In this document: positions 1 through 6,436 of the stretch, in pieces
Layout: each line of letters starts with the position of its first letter
Numbering within the stretch: the first letter of the stretch is position 1
Origin: DATKDU01 sp035512595
Lineage (GTDB): Bacteria > Planctomycetota > Planctomycetia > Pirellulales > Pirellulaceae
Length of the DNA: 17,361 bases
Direction of reading: 5' to 3'
Assembly (NCBI GenBank): GCA_035512595.1
Contig: DATKDU010000530.1
Span: forward strand, 1-17,361
Notes under the pieces: generated by a model
What the model saw: the letters and a program-made list of their open reading frames with translations, nothing else
Databases searched by the model: none
Told to the model about the DNA's origin: nothing
Program-made: the position numbers and the translations under genes

Positions 1-1
1 T

Positions 2-226
2 GCCGCCGATCCCAGCGCGAATGCCAACGCGAGCACGTACTCCATTTCCTTCGTGCAGCCGCACTACATTGCCGCCATGCTCGGCTTGTTGCTCATTGGC
101 TGGTCCTTCTGGATGCAGTATTCATGCATCGCCGAGAACTATCTGGTGATTGGCGAGATCCTGGCGGAAGTGCAGCGCGTTCGACAGGAGCGCGGACTGA
201 CAGCCGAGGAGCCTGCCAGCGCATGA
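2..226 (+). CDS. C-terminal part of a membrane protein of unknown function (5' end outside window)
   Basis: An open frame runs from the window edge to a TGA and gives 74 residues, ending in the sequence LTAEEPASA. Residues about 22-45 are strongly hydrophobic (IAAMLGLLLIGWSFW) and look like one membrane-spanning helix. After it comes a charged, amphipathic stretch (EILAEVQRVRQERG) that could be a short cytoplasmic coiled tail. Its stop codon overlaps the start of dtd by four bases (ATGA), so the two genes are very probably co-transcribed and translationally coupled. I do not recognise the family from this fragment. The reading frame is supported by the overlap and by sensible composition. The missing N-terminus prevents a functional call. 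Confidence 0.7.
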   Translation, partial: AADPSANANASTYSISFVQPHYIAAMLGLLLIGWSFWMQYSCIAENYLVIGEILAEVQRVRQERGLTAEEPASA

Positions 227-666
227 AAGCAGTCCTGCAGCGCGTCAAACGAGCCAGCGTTACCGTTGACGGTCAGATTGTCGGCCAGGTCGGCCAGGGA
301 ATTCTGGTGCTGCTCGGCGTCGAGCAAGGCGACAGCGAGACGGATGCCCGGCAACTTGCCGACAAGTCGGTCGATCTGCGGATTTTTGACGACGCGCAAG
401 GGAAGATGAACCTGTCGCTTGCCGACGTCCACGGTGCGCTGCTCGTCGTCAGCCAGTTCACGCTGCTGGGAGATTGCCGCAAGGGGCGCCGGCCGAGCTT
501 CATGGCGGCCGCGCCGCCGGAGCTGGCGGAAAAGCTGTACGAGACGTTCATCGCCGCCGCCGGCATCCGCGGCATACCCATCGCCACGGGCAGATTTCGG
601 GCGATGATGGACGTGGAACTTGTGAACGACGGACCGGTGACGCTAATTCTGGATAGCCGCTCGTAG
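223..666 (+). CDS. dtd: D-aminoacyl-tRNA deacylase (DTD)
   Basis: The 147-residue product begins MKAVLQRVKRASVTVDG and matches the usual DTD length of about 145. The two family signature motifs are present: SQFT at residues 77-80 and NDGPVT at 135-140, which carries the Gly-cisPro dipeptide that makes the enzyme chirally selective. DTD hydrolyses D-amino acids (and glycine mischarged on tRNA-Ala) from tRNA in the cytosol, acting as a proofreading enzyme for translation. I chose the ATG at 223 because it starts exactly at the family N-terminus and overlaps the upstream stop codon as ATGA. An in-frame upstream start at 124 would add unrelated residues. The TAG stop codon lies inside the first bases of the repeat at 663-722, so the repeat border coincides with the end of the gene. 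Confidence 0.96.
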   Translation: MKAVLQRVKRASVTVDGQIVGQVGQGILVLLGVEQGDSETDARQLADKSVDLRIFDDAQGKMNLSLADVHGALLVVSQFTLLGDCRKGRRPSFMAAAPPELAEKLYETFIAAAGIRGIPIATGRFRAMMDVELVNDGPVTLILDSRS

Positions 667-722
667 GACAGGTTTCCAACCTGTCCAAATCAGCGATAGG
701 ACAGGTTGAAAACCTGTCCTAC
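663..722. repeat. REPIN-like double-hairpin repeat, copy 1 of 3
   Basis: This 60-bp element is framed by GTAGGACAGG and CCTGTCCTAC. It contains two hairpins. The first has arms GGACAGGTT and AACCTGTCC (667-686) and the second has arms AGGACAGGTT and AACCTGTCCT (698-720). A spacer of about ten bases separates them, and the element as a whole is also palindromic. It fills the convergent junction between dtd and the membrane hydrolase. It supplies the dtd TAG stop and ends two bases before the hydrolase TGA. There is no T-run, so a classical intrinsic terminator is not obvious, though the stems could stabilise both mRNA 3' ends. Other copies lie at 14411-14468 and 16886-16944. Confidence 0.9.
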
Positions 723-723
723 G

Positions 724-1464
724 TCAGCGATTGACCGTTTCCTTGCTCTCCAGCCCGGCCATTCGCAGCGCCTTGTGGATCACTTCCCGAGCCGATTCCT
801 GGCCGAAGCGGTTTTCGTAGCCATACTGCTCCATCAGCATCGGGTCGCCGACCGCGAGAAAGCCGACGACGGCCAGCTTGACGTAGACCGAGAAATTGGC
901 CCAGCGGTCGCGTCCCCAGAACTTGATCGCCGTCCCGAAGGAGCGTTTGATGTTCAGCCGGCCGGTGCGGAGGCTGAAGCTCCACAACTCGTCGAGCACG
1001 AGGTGCGACATGAAACCGGCCATCACGGCCCCCGATTTAAACAGGCGAATGCCCAGGTCCTGGCCGGCGACGATCAAGAATGTGAGCAGACCGCAGACCA
1101 GGCAGGCGGGGATGCTGTGCCACATGCCGCGGTGGACCGTGTAGCGTTTGAAAAGTTCGGCCACGCCGAAACGCACGACCACGTAGATGACCACCGCCGC
1201 CAGGGTCATCATCTCCCGCGACCAGCCGAATTCCTGGAACCGTTCGAGCATCAGCATGGGAATCACGGCCGCCGCAAAGCCGGTCATTTCCTGGACCGGG
1301 CGCCCGGAGTCGCTGTCGAGATCGGGAAGCATCCCCGAGACGCTGCACAGACCCCCGGCGAGGATGCAGGTCTCCACCGGAAAGTGCCAGTAGAAATAAC
1401 CGGCAGTACCGTAACCGACGCCGAGGACCGTGCTGGTCGTAATGTGGGTCTTGTAGTCAGCCAT
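724..1464 (-). CDS. YdjM-like membrane-bound metal-dependent hydrolase (putative)
   Basis: The product has 246 residues and starts MADYKTHITTSTVLGVG. Conserved polar residues of the YdjM/DUF457 'membrane-bound metal-dependent hydrolase' family are visible within hydrophobic segments: H7, a PDLD motif at 47-50, HRGMWHS at 111-117, and SHLVLDE at 153-159. The His and Asp residues presumably bind metal. Hydrophobic stretches at about 30-46, 62-75, 86-100, 118-133 and 195-206 suggest a polytopic inner-membrane protein. The substrate of the family is not established, although YdjM of E. coli is LexA-regulated. The ATG at 1464 is preceded by AAGGAC about 11 bases upstream, a weak ribosome site. The gene converges on dtd and diverges from cvpA. 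I am confident of the family and unsure of the reaction. Confidence 0.85.
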   Translation of the reverse strand: MADYKTHITTSTVLGVGYGTAGYFYWHFPVETCILAGGLCSVSGMLPDLDSDSGRPVQEMTGFAAAVIPMLMLERFQEFGWSREMMTLAAVVIYVVVRFGVAELFKRYTVHRGMWHSIPACLVCGLLTFLIVAGQDLGIRLFKSGAVMAGFMSHLVLDELWSFSLRTGRLNIKRSFGTAIKFWGRDRWANFSVYVKLAVVGFLAVGDPMLMEQYGYENRFGQESAREVIHKALRMAGLESKETVNR

Positions 1465-1478
1465 GACTCGCGATGTCC

Positions 1479-1543
1479 TTAGACGGAGGTCAACGACCTC
1501 CGGGATGCGGCGTCTATTCCGGAGGACATTGTCCTCCGGCTAA
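1479..1543. repeat. Second double-hairpin repeat family (CGGAGG...CCTCCG), full copy
   Basis: Two adjacent palindromes are present: CGGAGGTC-AAC-GACCTCCG minus one base (1484-1502) and CCGGAGGAC-ATT-GTCCTCCGG (1519-1539). The outer ends TTAGACGGAGG and CCTCCGGCTAA are near-perfect reverse complements, with one mismatch. The whole 65-bp unit is therefore a palindrome of palindromes, like the GGACAGG family but with a different core sequence. It lies in the divergent gap between the membrane hydrolase and cvpA, 15 bases upstream of the hydrolase start. A half copy is found at 2544-2573. Confidence 0.85.
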
Positions 1544-1604
1544 AAGCAAGTTTTGGGAACTCTATCGATGCCCTGCACTGCTACCAAGGCCAAACCGGCT
1601 GATC

Positions 1605-1633
1605 TTCGCCGGATCGCGGTCAGCAGCTATACT
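1605..1633 (+). promoter_or_regulatory. Possible sigma-70-type promoter of the cvpA-family gene
   Basis: A TATACT hexamer at 1628-1633 matches the -10 consensus in five of six positions. It is preceded after 17 bases by TTCGCC (1605-1610), a poor -35 match (three of six). It would place transcription initiation about 35-40 bases before the ATG at 1678. This is pattern matching only. Planctomycete promoters are not well characterised. Confidence 0.3.
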
Positions 1634-1677
1634 TCGCGCCGTGGTCAATCGAAAGTGCTAGCGACGAAGGTGCAAGG

Positions 1678-2394
1678 ATGCTTCAGGGATACGACCTGTT
1701 GATGCTGATCGTGCTGGGGGCTGCCATCGCCTGGGGGGCCTGGAAAGGCTTCGCCTGGCAGATTGCATCGCTGGCCTCGGTGGTGCTGAGCTATTGCGTC
1801 GCCCTCAACTTCCGCCAGCCGGTGGCGGCCATCGTTTCGCGATCCGTCGAGGTCAAGCCGCCGCTGGACGTCTTCATCGCGATGCTGATCTTGTTTCTAG
1901 GAACGTCCCTGGTGGTCTGGGTGGTCTTCAACCTGGTCTCCGAGGTGATCGACAAGTTCAAGCTCAAGGAGTTCGATCACCAGGTCGGAGCGATCTTCGG
2001 CATGGCCAAGGGGGTGCTGCTGTGCGTGATCATCACTCTGTTTGTCGTCACGCTGGCGAGCGAGACGCAGCGGCAGTCAGTCTTCCAGTCCCGCTCCGGC
2101 TATTACATCGCACGGCTGCTCGACAAGGCCAACGCCGTGATGCCGGGCGAGCTGCACCAGGTGATCGATCCGTTCGTGAAGAAGCTGGAAGAAGGGGTGG
2201 TCGAGCCGCCGCGCGGCGAGTGGTCGCAGCGTCCGGCCGGGGACTCCCCCGGATGGAGTTTCTCGGGGAATGAGCCGGCCGGTTCCGATGATAGCGATCG
2301 TGCTTTCGAGCGCTCGCTGATCGATCCGCCAGCGGGGGAGCCCCAGCCGCTAGCGCCGCTGCGCCGGCTGCCGAGCGATTCGTGGCGGCGGTGA
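1678..2394 (+). CDS. CvpA family membrane protein
   Basis: The product is 238 residues, starts MLQGYDLLMLIVLGAAIAWG and matches the CvpA/colicin V production family (usually 160-200 residues). The N-terminal 150 residues contain about four hydrophobic segments (roughly 5-22, 27-46, 64-90, 103-128). The family-typical WKGF motif follows the first helix, and the DHQVGAIFGMAKG motif lies before the last helix. CvpA proteins sit in the inner membrane. They were first linked to colicin V export and later to envelope stress tolerance, and their biochemical role is not settled. The last ~80 residues are Pro-, Gly- and Ser-rich and look disordered, which makes this protein longer than the family core. 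The start has GAAGG about seven bases upstream. The gene stands alone between repeat-containing gaps. Confidence 0.92.
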   Translation: MLQGYDLLMLIVLGAAIAWGAWKGFAWQIASLASVVLSYCVALNFRQPVAAIVSRSVEVKPPLDVFIAMLILFLGTSLVVWVVFNLVSEVIDKFKLKEFDHQVGAIFGMAKGVLLCVIITLFVVTLASETQRQSVFQSRSGYYIARLLDKANAVMPGELHQVIDPFVKKLEEGVVEPPRGEWSQRPAGDSPGWSFSGNEPAGSDDSDRAFERSLIDPPAGEPQPLAPLRRLPSDSWRR

Positions 2395-2734
2395 GTTTTT
2401 CTTGTGAGTCTCTCGCTTCTAGCCGGCGGTTGACAGCCACCGGAATCGTTGACGGCGGTTGGGGTGAATCCATGCGATTGCGGAGCACTTATCAGGCGGC
2501 GAGTTGACTTGCGGAAACGCAGCGAGTTGCGGAATTGGATGCCGTATTCCGGGAGGCTGTTAGCCTCCGGCTAGGAATTGCCGGGGTTTGCGAATCGGCG
2601 ATTTTCCCGGCAAAAATTGACCCTCCAACCGAACATAAGAAACATTATCAGACGTTGGGGAGCCCCGGTTCGACGGCACTTGGCTAGCCTTCAGACGGCC
2701 AGACTGTACGATATCAAATGCCTGGAGAAGCCCG
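2395..2734. other. 340-bp gap holding a half repeat
   Basis: Between cvpA and the small orphan gene I see no credible coding frame and no tRNA. It contains the half hairpin repeat at 2544-2573. The part from 2600 on is AT-richer than its surroundings and may include the promoter of the downstream gene. I could not point to a good -10/-35 pair. Confidence 0.5.
2544..2573. repeat. Half copy of the CGGAGG/CCTCCG hairpin repeat
   Basis: The palindrome CCGGGAGGCT-GT-TAGCCTCCGG (2549-2570) is followed by CTA. Its flanks (GTATTCC before and GGCTA after) match the right-hand half of the repeat at 1479-1543 (CTATTCC and GGCTA). This looks like a single hairpin unit that lost or never had its partner. 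The stem bases differ from the other copy in a compensated way (GGCT/AGCC against GGAC/GTCC), so the hairpin is kept while the sequence changes. Confidence 0.8.
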
Positions 2735-2995
2735 ATGACCGCTGATGAACTGGTTGAGCTGCTCGAAGAGCGTCCGTTCACGCCGCTGCGCCTGCACCTC
2801 GCGGACGGCCGTGTGCGCGAAATTCGGCATCCGGAGATGGCGATTGTCGCAGAGAACTCTATCGCCATTGGAATTCCTCGCGAAGACAAGCCCAACATCG
2901 CCATCAAGATCACGCACTACTCGCTGCCCAACGTCGTCGAGGTAGAGCCGTTTGAGATCGAGCAGAGGCCGGGTGGCAACGGCGCAGCCGGCTGA
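2735..2995 (+). CDS. Small conserved-looking protein of unknown function
   Basis: The product has 86 residues and starts MTADELVELLEERPFTPLRL. It has an N-terminal amphipathic helix, then a segment with the pattern 'PFTPLRLHLADGR...RHPEMAIV', followed by beta-prone sequence (ENSIAIGIPR, IAIKITHYSLPNVVEVEPFE). I have seen similar short proteins, with a 'rPF.P.r.hl.DGr...HPe' pattern, in planctomycete genomes, but I know of no name or function. No signal peptide or membrane segment is present, so it is probably cytosolic. The ATG at 2735 follows GGAGAAGCCCG, giving a plausible GGAG ribosome site 9 bases upstream. The region from this ribosome site through codon 6 is duplicated 300 bp downstream (3035-3070), next to the accA 3' end. 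Confidence 0.7.
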   Translation: MTADELVELLEERPFTPLRLHLADGRVREIRHPEMAIVAENSIAIGIPREDKPNIAIKITHYSLPNVVEVEPFEIEQRPGGNGAAG

Positions 2996-3034
2996 GGCGT
3001 CACCATTGGCATCTTGGTCAAGTTGCGGCTGCCG

Positions 3035-3070
3035 GCCTGGAGAAGCTGCCCAATGACCGCTGACGAACTG
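3035..3070 (+). pseudogene. Truncated duplicate of the 5' end of the small gene at 2735
   Basis: Positions 3035-3046 are identical to 2720-2731 (GCCTGGAGAAGC). After a 3-base length difference, 3053-3070 matches 2735-2752 in 17 of 18 bases and again reads MTADEL. The match therefore covers the ribosome site, the start codon and the first six codons. It then stops abruptly and the frame continues into antisense accA sequence. This is best read as the remains of a tandem copy whose body was lost where the accA 3' end now lies. Chance is unlikely over about 30 matching bases but cannot be excluded by eye. Confidence 0.55.
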
Positions 3071-3074
3071 AGGC

Positions 3075-4082
3075 CTAAGCAGGGGCGCGACCGTTGGCTT
3101 TGGCCAAGGCGGCCGGGTCGTCGAGAAAGACCCCCATCCGCCGAAACTTTTCGTACCGCCGCTGGACCAGCTCGACCGCCGGCAGCGCTACCAGCTCGCG
3201 GAGCGTTCGCAGCAAATATTGTTTCACGCGGAATGCCGTCTGATGGTGGTCGCGGTGAGCGCCGCCCAGCGGCTCCTCGATGACCTGATCGACGACGCCC
3301 AGCCGGAGCAGATCGCTCGACGTGAACTTGAGCGCCTTGGCGGCCCGCTCGGCATACTGGTGACTCTTCCAGAGGATGCCGGCGCACCCTTCGGGGCTGA
3401 TCACCGAGTAGTACGAGTATTGAAGGATCGCCACCCGGTCGCCGACGCCGATTCCCAGCGCGCCGCCGCTCCCTCCTTCGCCGATCACGATGCAGATCAC
3501 GGGCGTTTTGAGCCGGCTCATCTCGTACATGTTCTCGGCAATCGCCTGCGACTGCCCCCGCTCCTCAGCCCCGATACCCGGATAGGCCCCCGGCGTATCG
3601 ATCAGGCAGACGACCGGCAGGCCATATTTCTCCGCCAGCTTCATCTTCAAGATCGCCTTGCGGTAACCCTCGGGATGGGCACAGCCGAAGTAGCACGACT
3701 GCCGCTCCTTGAGGGTCCGTCCCTTCTGATGCCCCACGACGAGCAGCTTGTGCTGCTCGAGGCGGGCAAAGCCGGTGAGAATTGCTCGGTCGTCGCCGAA
3801 CCGCCGGTCGCCGTGCAGTTCGGTGAAGTCCTCAAAGATGAGCGACAGGTAATCGGAGGTGTAAGGCCGGTCCTTGTGGCGGGCCACCTGCACGATCTGC
3901 CAGGGAGACAGGCCGGCATAGACCTTTTTTGTCACCTCGGCCAATTCGCGCTTAAGCTGGCGCAGCTCTTCCTCTTGGGCCTCCGAACGCTGGGAAATCT
4001 GCTCCAGCGCCCGGCGGCGCGATTCCAGGTCCAGAATCGGCTGCTCGAAGTCGAGGCCAGGAGTGGCGGTGGAAGTGGACAT
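3075..4082 (-). CDS. accA: Acetyl-CoA carboxylase carboxyltransferase subunit alpha
   Basis: The 335-residue product (E. coli AccA has 319) transfers carboxyl groups from biotin to acetyl-CoA together with AccD, the first committed step of fatty-acid synthesis in the cytosol. Residues 10-55 form the N-terminal helical region (LDFEQPILDLE...LKRELAEVTKKVY). The crotonase-like carboxyltransferase fold follows with the signatures HGDRRFGDDRAI (90-101), FGCAHPEGYRKA (132-143), IDTPGAYPGIGAEERGQ (161-177) and GEGGSGGALGIGVGD (201-215). The ATG at 4082 is the family start, and no strong ribosome site precedes it. It lies 22 bases after the kinase stop and is probably the last gene of the long minus-strand run. 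Its 3' end abuts the remnant at 3035-3070. Confidence 0.97.
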   Translation of the reverse strand: MSTSTATPGLDFEQPILDLESRRRALEQISQRSEAQEEELRQLKRELAEVTKKVYAGLSPWQIVQVARHKDRPYTSDYLSLIFEDFTELHGDRRFGDDRAILTGFARLEQHKLLVVGHQKGRTLKERQSCYFGCAHPEGYRKAILKMKLAEKYGLPVVCLIDTPGAYPGIGAEERGQSQAIAENMYEMSRLKTPVICIVIGEGGSGGALGIGVGDRVAILQYSYYSVISPEGCAGILWKSHQYAERAAKALKFTSSDLLRLGVVDQVIEEPLGGAHRDHHQTAFRVKQYLLRTLRELVALPAVELVQRRYEKFRRMGVFLDDPAALAKANGRAPA

Positions 4083-4087
4083 GCGGA

Positions 4088-4108
4088 GGGTCAGGGGTCA
4101 GGAGTCAG
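4088..4108. repeat. Short CTGACYCC-type repeat between kinase and accA
   Basis: The plus strand reads GGTCAGG-GGTCAGG-AGTCAGG, three near-identical 7-mers in tandem. On the coding strand this is a run of CTGACYCC units. It occupies nearly the whole kinase-accA junction and supplies the kinase TGA stop codon. From memory, runs of this kind recur in intergenic DNA of planctomycetes and some Verrucomicrobia. That is recollection and not a search result. Confidence 0.65.
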
Positions 4109-5067
4109 GATTTCTTGCCCGACGGGTTCTTGAACAGGTCATCGACGCTGGCTTTGACCTCCCCTGAGTGGATGATCTTTTCCGCCGGCGGCTTGGGATT
4201 GATCTTGAAGACCCGCAGCCCGCGGAGCTCCATCAGGAAGTCGTACATCGATCGGTGGCGGTCCTCGCGGCGCTTGGCCATCGCGCGGCGGACCAGGTTG
4301 GCCACTTCCGGCGTGACGTTCTCATTGGCCGCGACCAGCGAAGGTATGGCGGCGGTCAAGTGGCGATTGAGCAAATCGTCGGCGGTGGTGCCTGTATAGG
4401 GGGGCTTGCCCGTGAGCAGCTCGAAGACGACGCAGCCATAGCTGTAGAGGTCGGCCCGCTCGTCCAGGTTTTTGCCGCGAATCTGCTCGGGGGACATGTA
4501 GCTGCGCGTCCCTTGCACTGCGCCGCGGAAGCTGAACAGGGCGGAGATTCCTTTCCTGATGCGCTGGGAAATGGCGAAGTCGATCAGCTTGACGTGCCCC
4601 TCCTCGTTGACCAGGAAGTTGTCGGGCTTCACGTCGCGGTGCACCCAGCCTTTACCATGCAGGTAAAAAAGCGCCTCGGCCCCTTGTTCGATGATTTTGG
4701 GGACGAGATAGGCCAGCGTTTGATGTCCCTGTCGGAGCAGCAATTTCAAGTTGGGGTACTCGAACAGCTCCAGCACCACGTACGGCGTGACCCCTTCGCG
4801 GTTGTACTCGTAGATTTTGATGATGTTGGCGTGCTTCAGCTTCCCGCCGACGTCGAATTCGTTCTTCAGTGCCGCCAATTCCCCTCGGTCTTTGCGCAGG
4901 TCTTCCCGCAACACCTTGAGTGCATAGCGCGTCGTCTCGTCCGATTTGACCGCTTCCCACACCTGGCAGGTGTTGCCGACGCGAATCAGCCGCACCAGGC
5001 GGTAAGGTCCCAAGAAGTCGCGGGCTCTCGTCACAGGTCGGTCGGCTCGCTGGAAAGGTGGAATCAA
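4105..5067 (-). CDS. Divergent Hanks-type serine/threonine protein kinase
   Basis: The 320-residue product is almost entirely kinase domain with no membrane segment, so it is cytosolic. Key residues with 5067 as residue 1 are the VAIK-type lysine K51 (YALKVL), helix-C glutamate E70, catalytic loop HRDVKPDN (143-150), and the SPEQ that ends the activation segment (192-195). Two elements are unusual. The glycine-rich loop reads IRVGNTCQV with only one glycine, and the metal-binding DFG motif is DFA (163-165). D163, K51 and D145 remain, so it may still be active, perhaps with altered nucleotide handling. A basic C-terminal tail (about 287-320) has no recognised domain. The start is uncertain: TTG at 5067 is the most upstream option and GTG at 5034 the next, and neither has a clear ribosome site. 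It lies between a GT4 gene and accA. Confidence 0.9.
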   Translation of the reverse strand: MIPPFQRADRPVTRARDFLGPYRLVRLIRVGNTCQVWEAVKSDETTRYALKVLREDLRKDRGELAALKNEFDVGGKLKHANIIKIYEYNREGVTPYVVLELFEYPNLKLLLRQGHQTLAYLVPKIIEQGAEALFYLHGKGWVHRDVKPDNFLVNEEGHVKLIDFAISQRIRKGISALFSFRGAVQGTRSYMSPEQIRGKNLDERADLYSYGCVVFELLTGKPPYTGTTADDLLNRHLTAAIPSLVAANENVTPEVANLVRRAMAKRREDRHRSMYDFLMELRGLRVFKINPKPPAEKIIHSGEVKASVDDLFKNPSGKKS

Positions 5068-5134
5068 TCGGCAAATGCCGGACTGACCCTAGTCTAAACC
5101 AGGCCGCCGGCAGGAAACAGACCAACGCAGCGGC

Positions 5135-6295
5135 TTAGGGGCGGTTCAGAAGCCGTCCATAGAGCTCCCGGATGCGGCGAGTCATCGTTTCGTGGCGAAA
5201 TTGGTCGGTAAAACGCCGCCGGCCTTCGGCACCGAGTCGCTGGCGGAGGGCCGCGTCCTGGCTCAGATCCTCGAGGGGCTCCCACAGTCCGTCAAAGTAA
5301 CACGAGCGAACGAGAAACCCTGTCTCGTTGTCGATGCAGACTTCGCGGGCCCCGTCCACGTCGTAACTGACCACTGGCTTGCCGGCGATCAGCGCCTGCG
5401 GAAGCGCTCGCGATAGGCCCTCGCGCCTGCTTGTATGGACCAGGATATCCATCGCGCCGATCAAGGCCGGAATCCTCGCCGGCGGCACCAGCCCCGTGAA
5501 GCGAAACAGGTCGTGCATGCCGGCGCGGTCGATCCGCTTCTGGAGTTGCTCGCGAAGGATGCCGTCGCCGACGAACAGGTAACGGAGGTTGGGATGGTTT
5601 TTGCGAAGGAATCCTGCGGCGGCAATCACGTCCTCGTGCCCTTTGAGATGGAACAGCCGCGCGATCTTGCCGACAACGACGTGCTGCGGCTCGAAACCCA
5701 GTTCACGCCGCACTTGCTCGCGTGTCTCGTCAGCATGCAAGAACGGCTCGACGTCCATGCCGCTGTAGATCGTCGTGAACTTGTTTCGCGGGGCAATGGC
5801 CGCGGCCACCATCAGGTCGGTCATCGCGTCAGCTACGCTGATCAAGTGATGGCAGCGGGCGGCGGCATAACGCTCGCACGCCTGATAGAAGGTTCGTTTC
5901 GGCCACGGTTCGTAGGCACCGAACGGTGCGCCGTGAATCGTATGTACGATTGCGGGCACCTGGAGCGACCAAGCCGCCAGCCGGCCGAGAATGCCGGCCT
6001 TGGCGCTGTGCGTGTGAACGACGTCCGGTTTGAATTCCCGCAGGACCCGCTTGATCTCACGGTAAGCTTTCCAGTCTCGTGCGGGGCTGATCGCTCGCCG
6101 CAGCGAATCGACCATGGCCAAGGGGACCTCCCCTCCCCTGCCCTGCTGGAGCAAGTCCCCTTCCGGGCCGAGTGCCGGGCCGGTGATCAAGAGCACCTCA
6201 TCGCCGTAGTCGCGGATCAAGTCCTGGCAATTGAGGAGCGTATTCTCCTGCGCGCCGCCAACGATCATGCGGGTGATGACGTGGGCGATGCGCAT
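5135..6295 (-). CDS. Family 4 glycosyltransferase
   Basis: The 386-residue product starts MRIAHVITRMIVGGAQENTL, the typical GT4 N-terminus with a glycine-rich acceptor loop. The GT-B fold is recognisable. The N-terminal domain has HTHSAKAGILGRLAAW (94-109), and the C-terminal nucleotide-sugar domain has KIARLFHLKGHED (210-222), FVGDGILR (241-248), FTGLVP (266-271) and REGLSRALPQALIAGKPVV (291-309). The usual E-x7-E motif reads E292...Q300, so the second glutamate is glutamine. It probably adds a sugar in cell-envelope polysaccharide or lipid synthesis, and the donor and acceptor cannot be told. I chose the ATG at 6295 because upstream in-frame codons are made of repeat sequence. That start lies five bases after a long inverted repeat. 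Confidence 0.9.
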   Translation of the reverse strand: MRIAHVITRMIVGGAQENTLLNCQDLIRDYGDEVLLITGPALGPEGDLLQQGRGGEVPLAMVDSLRRAISPARDWKAYREIKRVLREFKPDVVHTHSAKAGILGRLAAWSLQVPAIVHTIHGAPFGAYEPWPKRTFYQACERYAAARCHHLISVADAMTDLMVAAAIAPRNKFTTIYSGMDVEPFLHADETREQVRRELGFEPQHVVVGKIARLFHLKGHEDVIAAAGFLRKNHPNLRYLFVGDGILREQLQKRIDRAGMHDLFRFTGLVPPARIPALIGAMDILVHTSRREGLSRALPQALIAGKPVVSYDVDGAREVCIDNETGFLVRSCYFDGLWEPLEDLSQDAALRQRLGAEGRRRFTDQFRHETMTRRIRELYGRLLNRP

Positions 6296-6300
6296 TTTTC

Positions 6301-6436
6301 GATTGCGGATTTCAGATTGCGGATTGCGGATTGAGAACGACGCCAACTCAGCCACGTCAACACTTCAAATAATTAGTCTACTCAACCCCGGAATCGTCGT
6401 CGTCAATCCGCAATCCGCAATCTGCAATCCGCAATT
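6301..6436. repeat. 41-bp inverted repeat of ATTGCGGATT units with 54-bp loop
   Basis: The left arm (6301-6341) and the reverse complement of the right arm (6396-6436) agree in 37 of 41 positions. Each arm is itself a run of ATTGCGGATT/ATTGCAGATT direct repeats. On the coding (minus) strand the first arm encodes the last codons of truA, and the second arm ends five bases before the glycosyltransferase ATG. The transcript could form a very long stem closing just upstream of that start. Such CGGATT-rich phrases are, from memory, widespread in planctomycete intergenic DNA. Confidence 0.88.

Noticed and set aside
663..722. The double hairpin between convergent genes as a bidirectional intrinsic terminator.
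   Set aside because: There is no T-run after either stem, and identical elements occur in co-directional and divergent gaps. A 3'-end role is possible but not shown.
706..1482. Long open frame on the plus strand opposite the membrane hydrolase.
   Set aside because: It is antisense to a gene with clear family motifs, begins inside the repeat, and has a composition typical of a high-GC shadow frame.
2660..2690. GGGGAGCCCCGGTTCGAC resembles the T-arm of a tRNA or tmRNA.
   Set aside because: No acceptor stem, D-arm or anticodon arm can be placed around it.
3219..4133. A 304-codon plus-strand open frame opposite accA.
   Set aside because: It is antisense to accA, which is unambiguous, and has no independent support.
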